DNA of 64,000 bases from Actinoplanes sp. DH11 (GTDB lineage Bacteria > Actinomycetota > Actinomycetes > Mycobacteriales > Micromonosporaceae), in the NCBI RefSeq assembly GCF_020873875.1, contig NZ_JAHWGU010000015.1, forward strand, positions 157,390 through 221,389, written 5' to 3'. How positions within the stretch are numbered: position 1 is the stretch's first letter; every line of letters starts with the position of its first letter. This document shows, in pieces, positions 16,561 to 25,559 of the stretch. Made by a program: the position numbers and the translations under genes. The notes below the pieces were generated by a model. The model was not told the origin of the DNA, ran no database searches, and was given only the letters and a program-made list of their open reading frames with translations.

Positions 16561-17521
16561 CGACCAGCTCCGGCCGGAACGTCGGCGGACTGGGCGCGCG
16601 CTCCTCCATCAGGTCGAACAGCTGCCCGACGGCCGCCTCCACGATCGCGTCCTCGTCCCAGGCCATCGTCGTCAGTCCGGGACTGACCAGGCCGGCCAGC
16701 TGGTGGTCGTCGTAGCCGATCACGGACAGCTCGGCCGGCACCCGCAGCCCGGCGGCGCGTGCCGCCCGGTAGACCGCGAAGGCCAGCGAGTCGCTCAGGC
16801 AGAACACCGCGGTGGGCCGGTGCGAGGCGTCGAGCAGGGCGGCGGCCACTTCGACCGCCTCGGCCGTGGCGGCGGGCGCGGAGAGGGTCACCAGGTCGAG
16901 GCCGAGTTCGGCGGCGACCGAGACGGCCAGGATCTCGGCCGGGCGGCCGGGGGTGGACGGCTGGGAGGGCGCGAGCACGCCCACCCGGCGGTGGCCCAGG
17001 GCGGCGAGGTGGGCCAGGGCGGTACGGACACCGTGGTCGTTGTCGAACAGGACGCTGCCGGAGCCGGGGCGGCCGGTCAGCGCGTCGCCGACCGCGACGA
17101 CGGCGACCTGCGGGTCGAGCAGCCGCCAGTAGGCGGCGGACGGGTCGACCGGGGAGACCAGCGCGCCGTCGACACGCTGCGCGACGAACTGCTCGACGAT
17201 CACGCGTTCCTGCTCCGGGTCGGCGGCGGCGTCGGCGATTGTCGCGTACCGCCCGCGCCGGCGCAGGGCCTGGGTGAGCAGCACCGAGAGGTCCTGCTGC
17301 CACAGGTCGCGCAGGGAACCGCTCACCCCGACCGAGCCGGTCCGCCCACTGGCCAGCGCGCGGGCGATCGGGTCGACGGTGTAGCCGAGGTCGTCGGCGA
17401 GCTGCCGGACCCGTTCGATGGTGGCGGCGGAGCCGCGGACGCCGCGCAACGCGTACGACGTGGCGGCGAGCGACAGGCCGGCGGCGTCCGCGAGGTCCTG
17501 CAGAGTTCGTCGCGGCGACAT
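16523..17521 (-). CDS. LacI-family transcriptional regulator
   Basis: This 332-residue protein has an N-terminal LacI headpiece (TLQDLADAAGLSLAATSYALRG, hinge about 45-60) and a periplasmic-binding-protein-like effector domain (about 65-325) with SVIGYDDHQLAGLVSPGLTT. ATG 17521 gives the standard LacI start. It is divergent from the amidohydrolase at 17594, and two copies of GAAGCGCTTC, a typical LacI palindrome, lie at 17575-17584 and 17600-17609. It should therefore repress the amidohydrolase/dioxygenase operon and possibly itself. The effector is unknown. Confidence 0.9.
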   Translation of the reverse strand: MSPRRTLQDLADAAGLSLAATSYALRGVRGSAATIERVRQLADDLGYTVDPIARALASGRTGSVGVSGSLRDLWQQDLSVLLTQALRRRGRYATIADAAADPEQERVIVEQFVAQRVDGALVSPVDPSAAYWRLLDPQVAVVAVGDALTGRPGSGSVLFDNDHGVRTALAHLAALGHRRVGVLAPSQPSTPGRPAEILAVSVAAELGLDLVTLSAPAATAEAVEVAAALLDASHRPTAVFCLSDSLAFAVYRAARAAGLRVPAELSVIGYDDHQLAGLVSPGLTTMAWDEDAIVEAAVGQLFDLMEERAPSPPTFRPELVVRDSTAAPATAR

Positions 17522-17574
17522 CGACAGAGAGTAACACCGCCCGGAGGCCGGGATCACCTTGCAATTTCGGCAGG

Positions 17575-17609
17575 GAAGCGCTTCACTTCTCGGGTGGGTG
17601 AAGCGCTTC
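17575..17609. promoter_or_regulatory. Twin LacI-type operators GAAGCGCTTC
   Basis: Perfect palindromes lie at 17575-17584 and 17600-17609, 25 bp centre to centre. The second falls within the first codons of the amidohydrolase if GTG 17594 is the start. The same 10-bp core occurs at 52339-52348, and a close variant lies inside the lyase gene near 19615. Confidence 0.75.
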
Positions 17610-18505
17610 AAAAGATCGACTGCCACCAGCACCTGTGGCCTGTCGAGTTCCTCGACGCACTGCGGGGCCGCGACACCTACCCCTATGTTCGGGGGTGGAC
17701 GCTGCATCTGGCGGGCGAAGAGCCGTACGTCATCGATCCGGGTGACCACGACGTGAGCGCGCGCCGCGCCCGGGAGCTCGCCGAGGGCAAGGAGCAGGTG
17801 TTGCTCTCGCTCTCCAGCCCGCTCGGCATCGAGCACCTGCCGGCGGGTGAGGGCGCCGGGCTGATCGACGTGTGGCACGCGAGCGCGCTGGCGCTGGGTG
17901 ACCCGTTCCGGGTGTGGGCGGCCGCCTCGGTCACCGACCTCGACCCCGGCCGTCTCGCGGCGATCCTCGGCGAGGACCGGATCGCCGGCCTGCAGCTGCC
18001 CGCGACCGCGCTCGGCGACCCGGCCGCGATCGAGCGCCTGCAGCCGCTGCTCGCCGAGCTGGAACGCGCCGGCAAGCCGCTGCTCGTGCACCCCGGCCCG
18101 GCCCCGGCCGGCCCGGCGGAGCTGCCGTCGTGGTGGCCGGCGCTGGTGCCGTACGTGGCCCAGCTCCACCAGTCCTGGATGGCCTGGCACATCAGCGGCC
18201 GCCGGCAGCACCCCGCCCTGCGGATCGCCTTCGTCGCCCTGGCCGGCCTCGCCCCGCTGCACCACGAGCGGCTCGCCGCCCGCGGTGGTTCGCTCGGCGC
18301 CCTCGACCCGTACGTCTACTACGAGACGTCGTCCTACGGCACCCGCGCGATCGACGCCATGGTCCGCGTCGTCGGGGTGGACGGCATCGTGCACGGGTCG
18401 GACCGGCCGTACGCGGAGCCCGGCGACCCCGGGATGGGGGAGGCGTTCGCCCACGCGGTGTTCACGGCCAACCCCCGCCACCTGCTCACCGGGAAACCGC
18501 GATGA
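17594..18505 (+). CDS. Amidohydrolase family 2 protein (metal-dependent lactonase/hydrolase type)
   Basis: This roughly 303-residue TIM-barrel hydrolase begins with the metal-binding strand IDCHQHLWP (HxH). Further conserved elements are LLVHPGP, a His-rich segment WMAWHISGRRQHP and IVHGSDRPYAEP with the catalytic Asp. The family (PF04909-like) contains fuconolactonases, pyrone-dicarboxylate lactonase and decarboxylases. GTG 17594 is the only start that keeps the first strand. There is no clear ribosome site, so translation may be leaderless or weak. Operator sites overlap the start. It is followed by the cysteine-dioxygenase-like gene. A ring-opening hydrolysis step is plausible; the substrate is not known. 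Confidence 0.8.
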   Translation: MGEALQKIDCHQHLWPVEFLDALRGRDTYPYVRGWTLHLAGEEPYVIDPGDHDVSARRARELAEGKEQVLLSLSSPLGIEHLPAGEGAGLIDVWHASALALGDPFRVWAAASVTDLDPGRLAAILGEDRIAGLQLPATALGDPAAIERLQPLLAELERAGKPLLVHPGPAPAGPAELPSWWPALVPYVAQLHQSWMAWHISGRRQHPALRIAFVALAGLAPLHHERLAARGGSLGALDPYVYYETSSYGTRAIDAMVRVVGVDGIVHGSDRPYAEPGDPGMGEAFAHAVFTANPRHLLTGKPR

Positions 18506-18557
18506 GCCCGTCCGCTCGCGCTCACCGGAGCGCCTCGCCCGACCCGGAGTGTCTCGC

Positions 18558-19178
18558 ATGACCATTGACACCGTCGCGGTCACCGACCCCGCCGACCTGC
18601 CCGACCTGCCCGGCCGCGTCCTGAGCCCGAAAGAGCTCCAGCGCTGGGTGACCGACCTGGCCGCGCGCACCGAGCTGTGGGAACCGCTGGTGCGGCACGA
18701 CACGGGCCGGCGGCACTACGCGTCGCTCTACCGGGACAGCGACATCGACGTGTGGGTGCTCTGCTGGAACGTCGAGGACGACACCGGCTGGCACGACCAC
18801 GACGTCTCCTCCGGCGCGGTCGCCGTGACCCGCGGCGCGGTCTCCGAGGCCAATCCCCGGATGGGCGGCGAGCCGGTGACCCGGGTGGTCCCGGCGGGGC
18901 GGGCGTTCGCGTTCGGTCCCGACCACATCCACCGGATGGCGGGTGCCGTGGACGGGTCGGTCTCCATTCACGCGTACTCGCCGCCGCTGTGGCGGATGGG
19001 CCAGTACTCGATCAGCCCCAGCGGGGTGCTGCGCCGCAAGGCGGTCAGTTACGCCGACGAGCTGCGCCCCCTCGACTTCCCGGTGCCGTCGGAAGAGGGC
19101 CCGGTGCCGTCGGAGTCCGGCCCGCTGCCGTCGGAGGAGGCCGGCCCGGTGCCGTCAGAGGTCGGCGAGGAACGGTAG
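18558..19178 (+). CDS. Cysteine dioxygenase-family cupin (thiol dioxygenase)
   Basis: This 206-residue protein has a cupin fold (about 35-165). Iron-ligand candidates are the two His in GWHDHDVSSGAV and the His in FGPDHIHRMAG, as in bacterial cysteine dioxygenases, which convert a thiol to a sulfinate with oxygen. The last 30 residues are degenerate repeats of PVPSEE/GPLPSEE, outside the domain and not expected to matter for catalysis. It lies 52 bases after the amidohydrolase in the same direction, and its end overlaps the second lyase-fold gene tail to tail by 24 bases. In this island a sulfur-containing substrate other than cysteine is possible. Confidence 0.82.
   Translation: MTIDTVAVTDPADLPDLPGRVLSPKELQRWVTDLAARTELWEPLVRHDTGRRHYASLYRDSDIDVWVLCWNVEDDTGWHDHDVSSGAVAVTRGAVSEANPRMGGEPVTRVVPAGRAFAFGPDHIHRMAGAVDGSVSIHAYSPPLWRMGQYSISPSGVLRRKAVSYADELRPLDFPVPSEEGPVPSESGPLPSEEAGPVPSEVGEER
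19090..19172 (+). repeat. Coding repeat encoding PVPSEE-like units at the dioxygenase C-terminus
   Basis: Four degenerate copies of GGTGCCGTCGGA with a spacer encode PVPSEEG, PVPSESG, PLPSEEAG and PVPSEVG. The last copy overlaps the 3' end of the convergent lyase gene. Confidence 0.7.
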
Positions 19179-20594
19179 GAGCGCGGCCGCCTGTTCCAGG
19201 CTGGGGCCGAGCGGGCTGTCGTCCTCGTCGGCGGGCAGGTTCTTCGTCGCCAGGTCGAAGGCCTGCCCGGCGGGTCCGTCGGGCAGCCGCCCGGGCGCCA
19301 TCCGCAGGGCCCGGACGGCAGCGATCAGCTCGGCGGCGAGCATCAGCGGGGCCAGTCCGGTCATGGTGCGCAGCGAGCGCGCGCCCTGCGTGGCGAAACT
19401 CGCATGTTCTTCCAGACCCAGGGAGATCGACAGCGTTCCGGCCGCGGTGGGCTGCATGCCGACACGGATCTGCGTCAGCAGGTCCTGAACCACGTATTCG
19501 CTGATCATGAGGCCTGAGCTGCCCGGTGGACCGGCGGCCAGGAATGCCCGCAAACCGGTCAGGTCCGGGCGCATCAGCAGGCCCAGCCGTGCCGAGGAAA
19601 GAGATAGAACCGGTAGGAAAGCGCTTCGCATCGCGTCGAGTGCGGTGGCTAGGGTGGCGGTGTGGAACTGCCCGTGATGCAGGACGCCGCCGTCGGTCAC
19701 CAGGGGGTTCTCGACCGCGGCGTTGAGTTCTGCGGTCAGCACGCCGTGCAGTTCGCGCGCCGCGTGGATCGCCGGGGCGGCGACCTGGGGCACCACCCGC
19801 AGGCCGAACGGGTCCTGGATGCGCGCCGCCGGGCCGCAGCCGGCGACGAGCGCGTGCAGCGTGGCCGCGACCTTGGCCTGCTGCGGGTGGGCGCGCGCCT
19901 GGTGGACCGCCGGGTCGTAAGCCTCCGGGTTGCCGCGCAGCGCCAGGAAGGACAGCGCCGCCACCACGATCGAGGCGCGCAGCTGGCTCTGCACGCTGGT
20001 CAGGGCGAGGGCGGCGGTCGCGACGGTCAGCGCGCTGGAGCTGATCATCGGCAGCGCGTCGGTGGCGTCGATCGTGGTGGTCGGGCCGGCGGTGTAGCGC
20101 CAGGGTCGCTCCCCGGCCAGGGTGAGACCGAGTTCGGCCAGGGCGGAGAGGTCGGCGGTGCCGATCGCGCCCCACGGGTGCAGGGTCGGCACGGCGCCCT
20201 GCGACAGCGCCTCGGCGAGCGCCTCCGGGATGCGGCGCGAGATGCCGGATCCACCGGCCAGGATCTGGTTGAGGCGTACGGTCATGGTGGCGCGAGCCGT
20301 CACGTCGTCCTCCGCCGGGCCCACCCCCGCGCAGTGGCTGCGCAGCAGTCGCAAGCCGTGATCGGCGGATTCGCCGGTGTCCTCGTGCCGGTTGGCGCCC
20401 ACACCCGTGTTGGCGCCGTAGACAGCGCCGTGTGCGCGGGCCGCCTGGAGGATCCCGTGCCGTGCCTCGACCCGGGTCAGTGCTGCCGGGTCCACGGTGA
20501 CGTCTGTCATGCCGGCGGCGATCGCGACAAGCGATTCGATGGAGAGCGAGTGACCATCCAGCGTGACGGGGTCCACCCCGCCTTGTGCCTGCAT
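19155..20594 (-). CDS. Histidine ammonia-lyase-fold protein lacking the MIO triad (copy 2)
   Basis: This 479-residue HAL/PAL-superfamily protein has Tyr59 in VYGANTGVG, and the loop WGAIGTADLSALAE aligns with canonical GASGDLAPLAH, so Ala-Ser-Gly is replaced by Gly145-Thr146-Ala147. The active-site segment is QDPFGLRVVPQV (canonical QDxYSLRCxPQV; Arg kept, Tyr changed to Phe), and HHGQFH replaces GNFHG. The C-terminal EEHASFATQGARS aligns with the QEDHVS helix. MIO formation by the known route is therefore unlikely. ATG 20594 has GGGAG 5 bases upstream. It is divergent from the quaternary-amine importer, sharing a 116-bp promoter region, which ties it to that substrate. It is diverged from copy 1, so this is not a recent duplication. 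Confidence 0.8.
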   Translation of the reverse strand: MQAQGGVDPVTLDGHSLSIESLVAIAAGMTDVTVDPAALTRVEARHGILQAARAHGAVYGANTGVGANRHEDTGESADHGLRLLRSHCAGVGPAEDDVTARATMTVRLNQILAGGSGISRRIPEALAEALSQGAVPTLHPWGAIGTADLSALAELGLTLAGERPWRYTAGPTTTIDATDALPMISSSALTVATAALALTSVQSQLRASIVVAALSFLALRGNPEAYDPAVHQARAHPQQAKVAATLHALVAGCGPAARIQDPFGLRVVPQVAAPAIHAARELHGVLTAELNAAVENPLVTDGGVLHHGQFHTATLATALDAMRSAFLPVLSLSSARLGLLMRPDLTGLRAFLAAGPPGSSGLMISEYVVQDLLTQIRVGMQPTAAGTLSISLGLEEHASFATQGARSLRTMTGLAPLMLAAELIAAVRALRMAPGRLPDGPAGQAFDLATKNLPADEDDSPLGPSLEQAAALLPFLADL

Positions 20595-20644
20595 ACCGGC
20601 TCCCACACACCTGTTGACGGCCGGTCACGGCGTGGCCTCGGCCG

Positions 20645-20689
20645 TTGACATCCTATTCACTACAACGCAAGTATGAATAGCAGTATTCA
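20645..20689. promoter_or_regulatory. Divergent promoter of the ABC importer with TGAATA/TATTCA sites
   Basis: TTGACA at 20645-20650 is a consensus -35 pointing to the importer; the -10 is not clear (TATGAA at 20672 would be widely spaced). TGAATA-GCAG-TATTCA at 20674-20689 is a perfect palindrome, and another TATTCAC lies at 20654-20660. The half-sites match those upstream of the RpiR gene. Confidence 0.55.
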
Positions 20690-20710
20690 CGATCGACCGC
20701 CAGGAGCAGC

Positions 20711-21726
<1,016 letters not shown>

Positions 21727-21730
<4 letters not shown>

Positions 21731-22380
21731 TCCAGTATCTGAACAACAACTCCGCGGTCGTGCTCGACGCGCTCCAGCAGCACATCTGGCTGGCGCTGCT
21801 GCCGGTGCTGCTCGGCTTCGCGATCGCGCTGCCGCTGGGCTACCTGGGTGTCCGGTTCACGTGGCTCTACCACCCGCTGGTCAACACGTCCGGGGTGCTC
21901 TACTCGATCCCGTCGCTGGCGCTCTTCGTCTTCCTGCCGGTGCTGCTGGGCACCAAGGTGCTGTCGCCGATCAACATCGTGGTGGCGCTCACCATCTACA
22001 CGGTGGCGCTGCTCGCCCGGACCGTCGCGGACGGCCTGCGCTCGGTCGACCCGACGGTCACCCAGGCCGCCACCGCGATGGGGTACCGGCGCTTCCGCCG
22101 GCTGATCGACGTCGAGCTCCCGGTGGCGCTGCCGGTGATCCTGGCCGGCCTGCGGGTCGCCACGGTCGCCAACATCAGCCTGGTCAGCGTCGGCGCCCTG
22201 ATCGGCGTCGGCGGTCTCGGCCAGTTGTTCACCCGCGGCTTCCAGCTGTTCTACCTGGAGCCGATCCTGGTCGGCATCATCCTGTCGGTGGCTCTCGCCG
22301 GCATCGCCGACCTGGTCATCGTGCTCATCCAGCGCGCGGTCACCCCGTGGGCCCGGTTCCAGCGAGGGGGTACGGCATGA
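21727..22380 (+). CDS. Quaternary-amine ABC importer, permease 1
   Basis: This 217-residue inner-membrane permease has about five or six helices and the EAA-type loop VTQAATAMGYRRFRRLIDVELPVALPVILAGLR that contacts the ATPase. Its size fits the OpuCB/OpuCD class rather than the larger ProW. It overlaps both neighbours by 4 bases (21727 and 22377), so the four subunits are co-translated. Confidence 0.9.
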
Positions 22381-23051
22381 ACCTGTCCTACCTGTTCGAC
22401 CCGGAGCACTGGCAGTTCGGCGTGGCCGGCGGCTTCCCGCAGCTCATCCTCTCGCACCTCGGCTACTCGGCCCTGGCGCTGCTGTTCGGGGTGATCATCG
22501 CGTTGCCGGTCGGGCTCTACATCGGGCACACCGGGCGCGGTTCGTTCCTGGCCATCAACGCCGGCAACGCGGGGCGTTCGCTGCCCACTCTCGGCCTGCT
22601 CATGCTCATGGTCACGCTGCTCGGGCTGGGCCTGCTGCCGGTCCTGATCGCGCTGACCGTCCTGGTCGTGCCGCCGATCCTGACCTCGACCTACGCCGGG
22701 ATGCGTGCCGTCGACCACAGCGTCGTCGACGCGGCCCGGGGGATGGGCATGCGCCCCTGGCAGGTGCTCACCCGGGTCGAGTTCCCGATGGCCCTGCCGG
22801 TGATCATGGGCGGGTTCCGCAGCGCGGCCCTGCAGGTGATCGCCACCGCCACCGTCGCCGCCTCGGTCGGCCTGGGCGGGCTGGGCCGGCTGCTCATCGA
22901 CGGGCTGGCCGTCAACGACTACTCCCGTGTCCTGGCCGGCGCCATTGTCGTCGCCGTGCTCGCCGTCGTCCTGGACCTGTTCCTCGCGCTCGTGCAGCGC
23001 TGGGTCGTCTCGCCCGGCATGTCCGGGCAGGCCCGGCGTGCCGCCACCTGA
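22377..23051 (+). CDS. Quaternary-amine ABC importer, permease 2
   Basis: This 224-residue permease is paralogous to the previous one. Its EAA loop includes DAARGMGMRPWQVLTRVE followed by FPMALPVIMGGFRSA. Two non-identical permeases give a heterodimeric channel as in OpuC systems. It is followed 24 bases later by the binding protein, whose own GGAAGG ribosome site lies before the ATG at 23076. Confidence 0.9.
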   Translation: MNLSYLFDPEHWQFGVAGGFPQLILSHLGYSALALLFGVIIALPVGLYIGHTGRGSFLAINAGNAGRSLPTLGLLMLMVTLLGLGLLPVLIALTVLVVPPILTSTYAGMRAVDHSVVDAARGMGMRPWQVLTRVEFPMALPVIMGGFRSAALQVIATATVAASVGLGGLGRLLIDGLAVNDYSRVLAGAIVVAVLAVVLDLFLALVQRWVVSPGMSGQARRAAT

Positions 23052-23075
23052 CAAATCTCCATCGGAAGGCTTCAC

Positions 23076-24008
23076 ATGTCCCGTCTGCGTCTGATCGGTG
23101 CCACCGTCACCGGCCTCGCCCTTGCCCTCTCCCTCACCGCGTGCGGTGCCAACGATGATCCGCTCGCCGAGGAGACGACCTCCGGCGGGTCCTCCGGCGG
23201 CGCGGTCACCGTCGGCTCGGCGAACTTCGCCGAGAGCGAGCTGCTCGCCGAGATCTACTCCCAGGCCCTGGAGGCCAAGGGTGTCGAGGTGAAGCGCTCG
23301 TTCAACATCGGTGCCCGTGAGCTCTACCTCAAGGCGCTCCAGGACGGCTCGATCGACCTGCTGCCGGAGTACAACGGCGCCCTGCTCGCCGCCCTCTCCG
23401 CCGGTGGTGCCCCCGAGGGTGTCAGCAAGCCGGAGGACGTGCTCGGTGCGCTGAAGAAGGTGCTGCCGGCCGGCACCGAGGTGCTCGAGCAGGCCACCGC
23501 CGAGGACAAGGACACCCTGACGGTCACCGCGGAGACCGCCGCGCAGTACAACCTGAAGACCATCGCGGACCTCCAGCCGGTCGCGAACAAGCTGGTCATC
23601 GGTGCCGGCCCCGAGTGGGGCGAGCGCTACCAGGGTCTCAAGGGCCTCAAGGAGGTGTACGGGCTGGAGTTCAAGGAGTTCAAGCCGCTCGACGCCGGCG
23701 GCCCGCTGACCGTGAACGCGCTGAAGGACGGCGACATCCAGGTCGCGAACATCTTCTCCACCGACTCGTCGATCGTGACGAACAAGTTCGTGGTGCTCGA
23801 GGACCCGAAGAGCCTCTACCTGGCGGAGAACATCCTGCCGCTGATCCGCACCGAGGCGAACAACCCGACGGTCTCCGGCGCGCTGAACGCGGTGTCGGCG
23901 AAGCTGACCACCGAGAACCTGACGGCGAACCTGGCCAAGGTGCAGGTGGACAAGCAGGACACGGCCACCGTGGCGAAGGCGTTCCTCACCGAGAACGGCC
24001 TGGTCTGA
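23076..24008 (+). CDS. Quaternary-amine ABC importer, substrate-binding lipoprotein (OpuC/EgtU class)
   Basis: This 310-residue lipoprotein has a signal peptide with lipobox LSLTAC and Cys at about 23. The mature part is an OpuAC-type solute-binding domain with VGSANFAESELLAEIYSQ (family pattern IGSKxFTEQ), IDLLPEYNG and VANIFSTDSSI. The usual ligands of this class carry a trimethylammonium group held by an aromatic cage; I cannot assign cage residues without a structure. The homologous EgtU binds ergothioneine, which suits the neighbours here. Codon use is like that of the neighbours, so there is no sign of recent transfer. Confidence 0.88.
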   Translation: MSRLRLIGATVTGLALALSLTACGANDDPLAEETTSGGSSGGAVTVGSANFAESELLAEIYSQALEAKGVEVKRSFNIGARELYLKALQDGSIDLLPEYNGALLAALSAGGAPEGVSKPEDVLGALKKVLPAGTEVLEQATAEDKDTLTVTAETAAQYNLKTIADLQPVANKLVIGAGPEWGERYQGLKGLKEVYGLEFKEFKPLDAGGPLTVNALKDGDIQVANIFSTDSSIVTNKFVVLEDPKSLYLAENILPLIRTEANNPTVSGALNAVSAKLTTENLTANLAKVQVDKQDTATVAKAFLTENGLV

Positions 24009-24014
24009 GTGAAC

Positions 24015-24041
24015 GGCCGGCCCGGGAGCACCGGGCCGGCC
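24015..24041 (+). terminator. Terminator hairpin after the importer operon
   Basis: GGCCGGCCCGG (24015-24025) and CCGGGCCGGCC (24031-24041) form a perfect 11-bp stem with a 5-base loop, 7 bases after the binding-protein stop and between convergent genes. Confidence 0.8.
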
Positions 24042-24046
24042 ACCCC

Positions 24047-25525
24047 TCACGCCGGGGGGATGTTGTGGTTCAGGCGGAACAGGTTGCCCGGGTCGACCCG
24101 CCGCTTCAGCGCGCGGAGCCGGCGGTAGACGTCCGGACGGTAGGCGTGCCGCACCGCGTCCCGGCTCGCCTCGTCGGCGCTCAGGAAGTTCACGTACAGC
24201 CCGCCGGTGCTCCACGGGCGCAACCCGCGGACGACCGCATCCTCGGCGGCCCGGGTCGCGGCGGCCTGCCCCGGACCGGCGACACCGGCCATGAACAGCG
24301 AGAACGCGGCGTCCCGGTGGGAGACCGCGCTCGGTGCCCGCGACGGACGGGCCAGCGCGCCACCGAGATGCCTGACCTCGACGATGGTGATCGGGACGGG
24401 CGCGTCCGGACCGGCCAGCTTCACGAGCGTGTCCACGGTCTCCGCGGCGAGTTCGCGGAGCAGCCCGGAGCGCTCGTAGGCGGGCAGCGGGTCCACCGGG
24501 TCGCTGTGGATGCCCCCGAACGCGGTGTACGGCTGCCGCGCCACCGTGTCGGCGATCGGCCGGGCCAGGTCCCGCAGCGGCCGCACCAGCGCGGCGCCCC
24601 GGGCGGCGTCGCCGATGTAGGCGACGCGCAGCACGGCCGCGGCCTTGCCGCGCAGCGCCGGCGGGAGACCGTCGGCGTCCGGGTACCGCATCAGGGCCAC
24701 CGAGGACGACATCTCGTCCGGGACGGTGCGGACCCACCGGCGGTACGCGTGCAGCAGCCGCCCCGCCTCCGCACCGGCGAACGTGATCGAACCGCCGTAG
24801 TACGAGGTGACCGGGAACAGGTCGAACTCGACAGCGGTCACCAGACCGAAGTTGCTCTTGCCGCCGCGCAGCCCGAAGAACAGCTCCGGGTCGGACGTGG
24901 CGGTGACCTCGCGCAGCCGGCCGTCGGCGGTCACCACGTCGATGCGGCGGACGTGGTCGGCGGCGTAGCCGTACCGGCGGCCCAGGGTCGGGCTCAGGCC
25001 GCCGCCGAGGGTGTAGCCGACCACGCCGACCGAGCCCGCCGAGCCGACGAGCGGGGCGAGACCGGCCGGGACGGTCCGGTCGACGACGTCCTGCCAGCGC
25101 GCGCCGGCCTCGACCCGGGCCACCCGGCGCCGCGCGTCGACGGTCACCCGCCGCAGGTCACGGGTGGAGACCAGGATCGCGTCGCGGCCGATCGGGACGG
25201 ACGGCTGGTGACCGGTGGCGAGCACGGCGACGGGTCGGTGGTGGCGGGCGGCGTGGCGTACGGCGATGCGGACGTCCCCGGCGTCCGCGGCGGCGACGAC
25301 CAGCCCCGGCCGGGGTGCCCGCACCAGGTTGTAGGTCGCGGTGTGCTCGGCGTAACCGGGCTCACCGGGCCGGTACACCCGGCCGGCGAGACCGTGCGGC
25401 TCCGCGTGCTCCGGTCCCGCGCCGGGCCCGGCGGCAGCCGGGACGGCCGGCGTCAGGGTGGCTGCCGTGGTGGCCCCGAGCAGGCCGAGGACGGCGCGGC
25501 GATGCACGCCTTCATGGTTCGTCAT
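24047..25525 (-). CDS. Secreted FAD-linked oxidase (BBE-type, Tat signal)
   Basis: This 492-residue protein starts with a twin-arginine-like signal (HRRAVLGLLGATTAATL, then AAAGP), so it is probably exported folded with its flavin. The FAD-binding PCMH domain (about 65-240) has VLATGHQPSVPIGRDAILVS and GYTLGGGLSPTLGRRYG, and the berberine-bridge-type C-terminus RRVDPGNLFRLNHNI. Relatives oxidise sugars, aromatic alcohols or antibiotic intermediates. The bicovalent His/Cys attachment pattern is only partly visible (His in GHQPS; no clear Cys). ATG 25525 is used; the ribosome site is weak. Confidence 0.82.
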   Translation of the reverse strand: MTNHEGVHRRAVLGLLGATTAATLTPAVPAAAGPGAGPEHAEPHGLAGRVYRPGEPGYAEHTATYNLVRAPRPGLVVAAADAGDVRIAVRHAARHHRPVAVLATGHQPSVPIGRDAILVSTRDLRRVTVDARRRVARVEAGARWQDVVDRTVPAGLAPLVGSAGSVGVVGYTLGGGLSPTLGRRYGYAADHVRRIDVVTADGRLREVTATSDPELFFGLRGGKSNFGLVTAVEFDLFPVTSYYGGSITFAGAEAGRLLHAYRRWVRTVPDEMSSSVALMRYPDADGLPPALRGKAAAVLRVAYIGDAARGAALVRPLRDLARPIADTVARQPYTAFGGIHSDPVDPLPAYERSGLLRELAAETVDTLVKLAGPDAPVPITIVEVRHLGGALARPSRAPSAVSHRDAAFSLFMAGVAGPGQAAATRAAEDAVVRGLRPWSTGGLYVNFLSADEASRDAVRHAYRPDVYRRLRALKRRVDPGNLFRLNHNIPPA

Positions 25526-25559
25526 GGTGTCAGCGAACACCGGCCGGGCCGCCCGGGAG

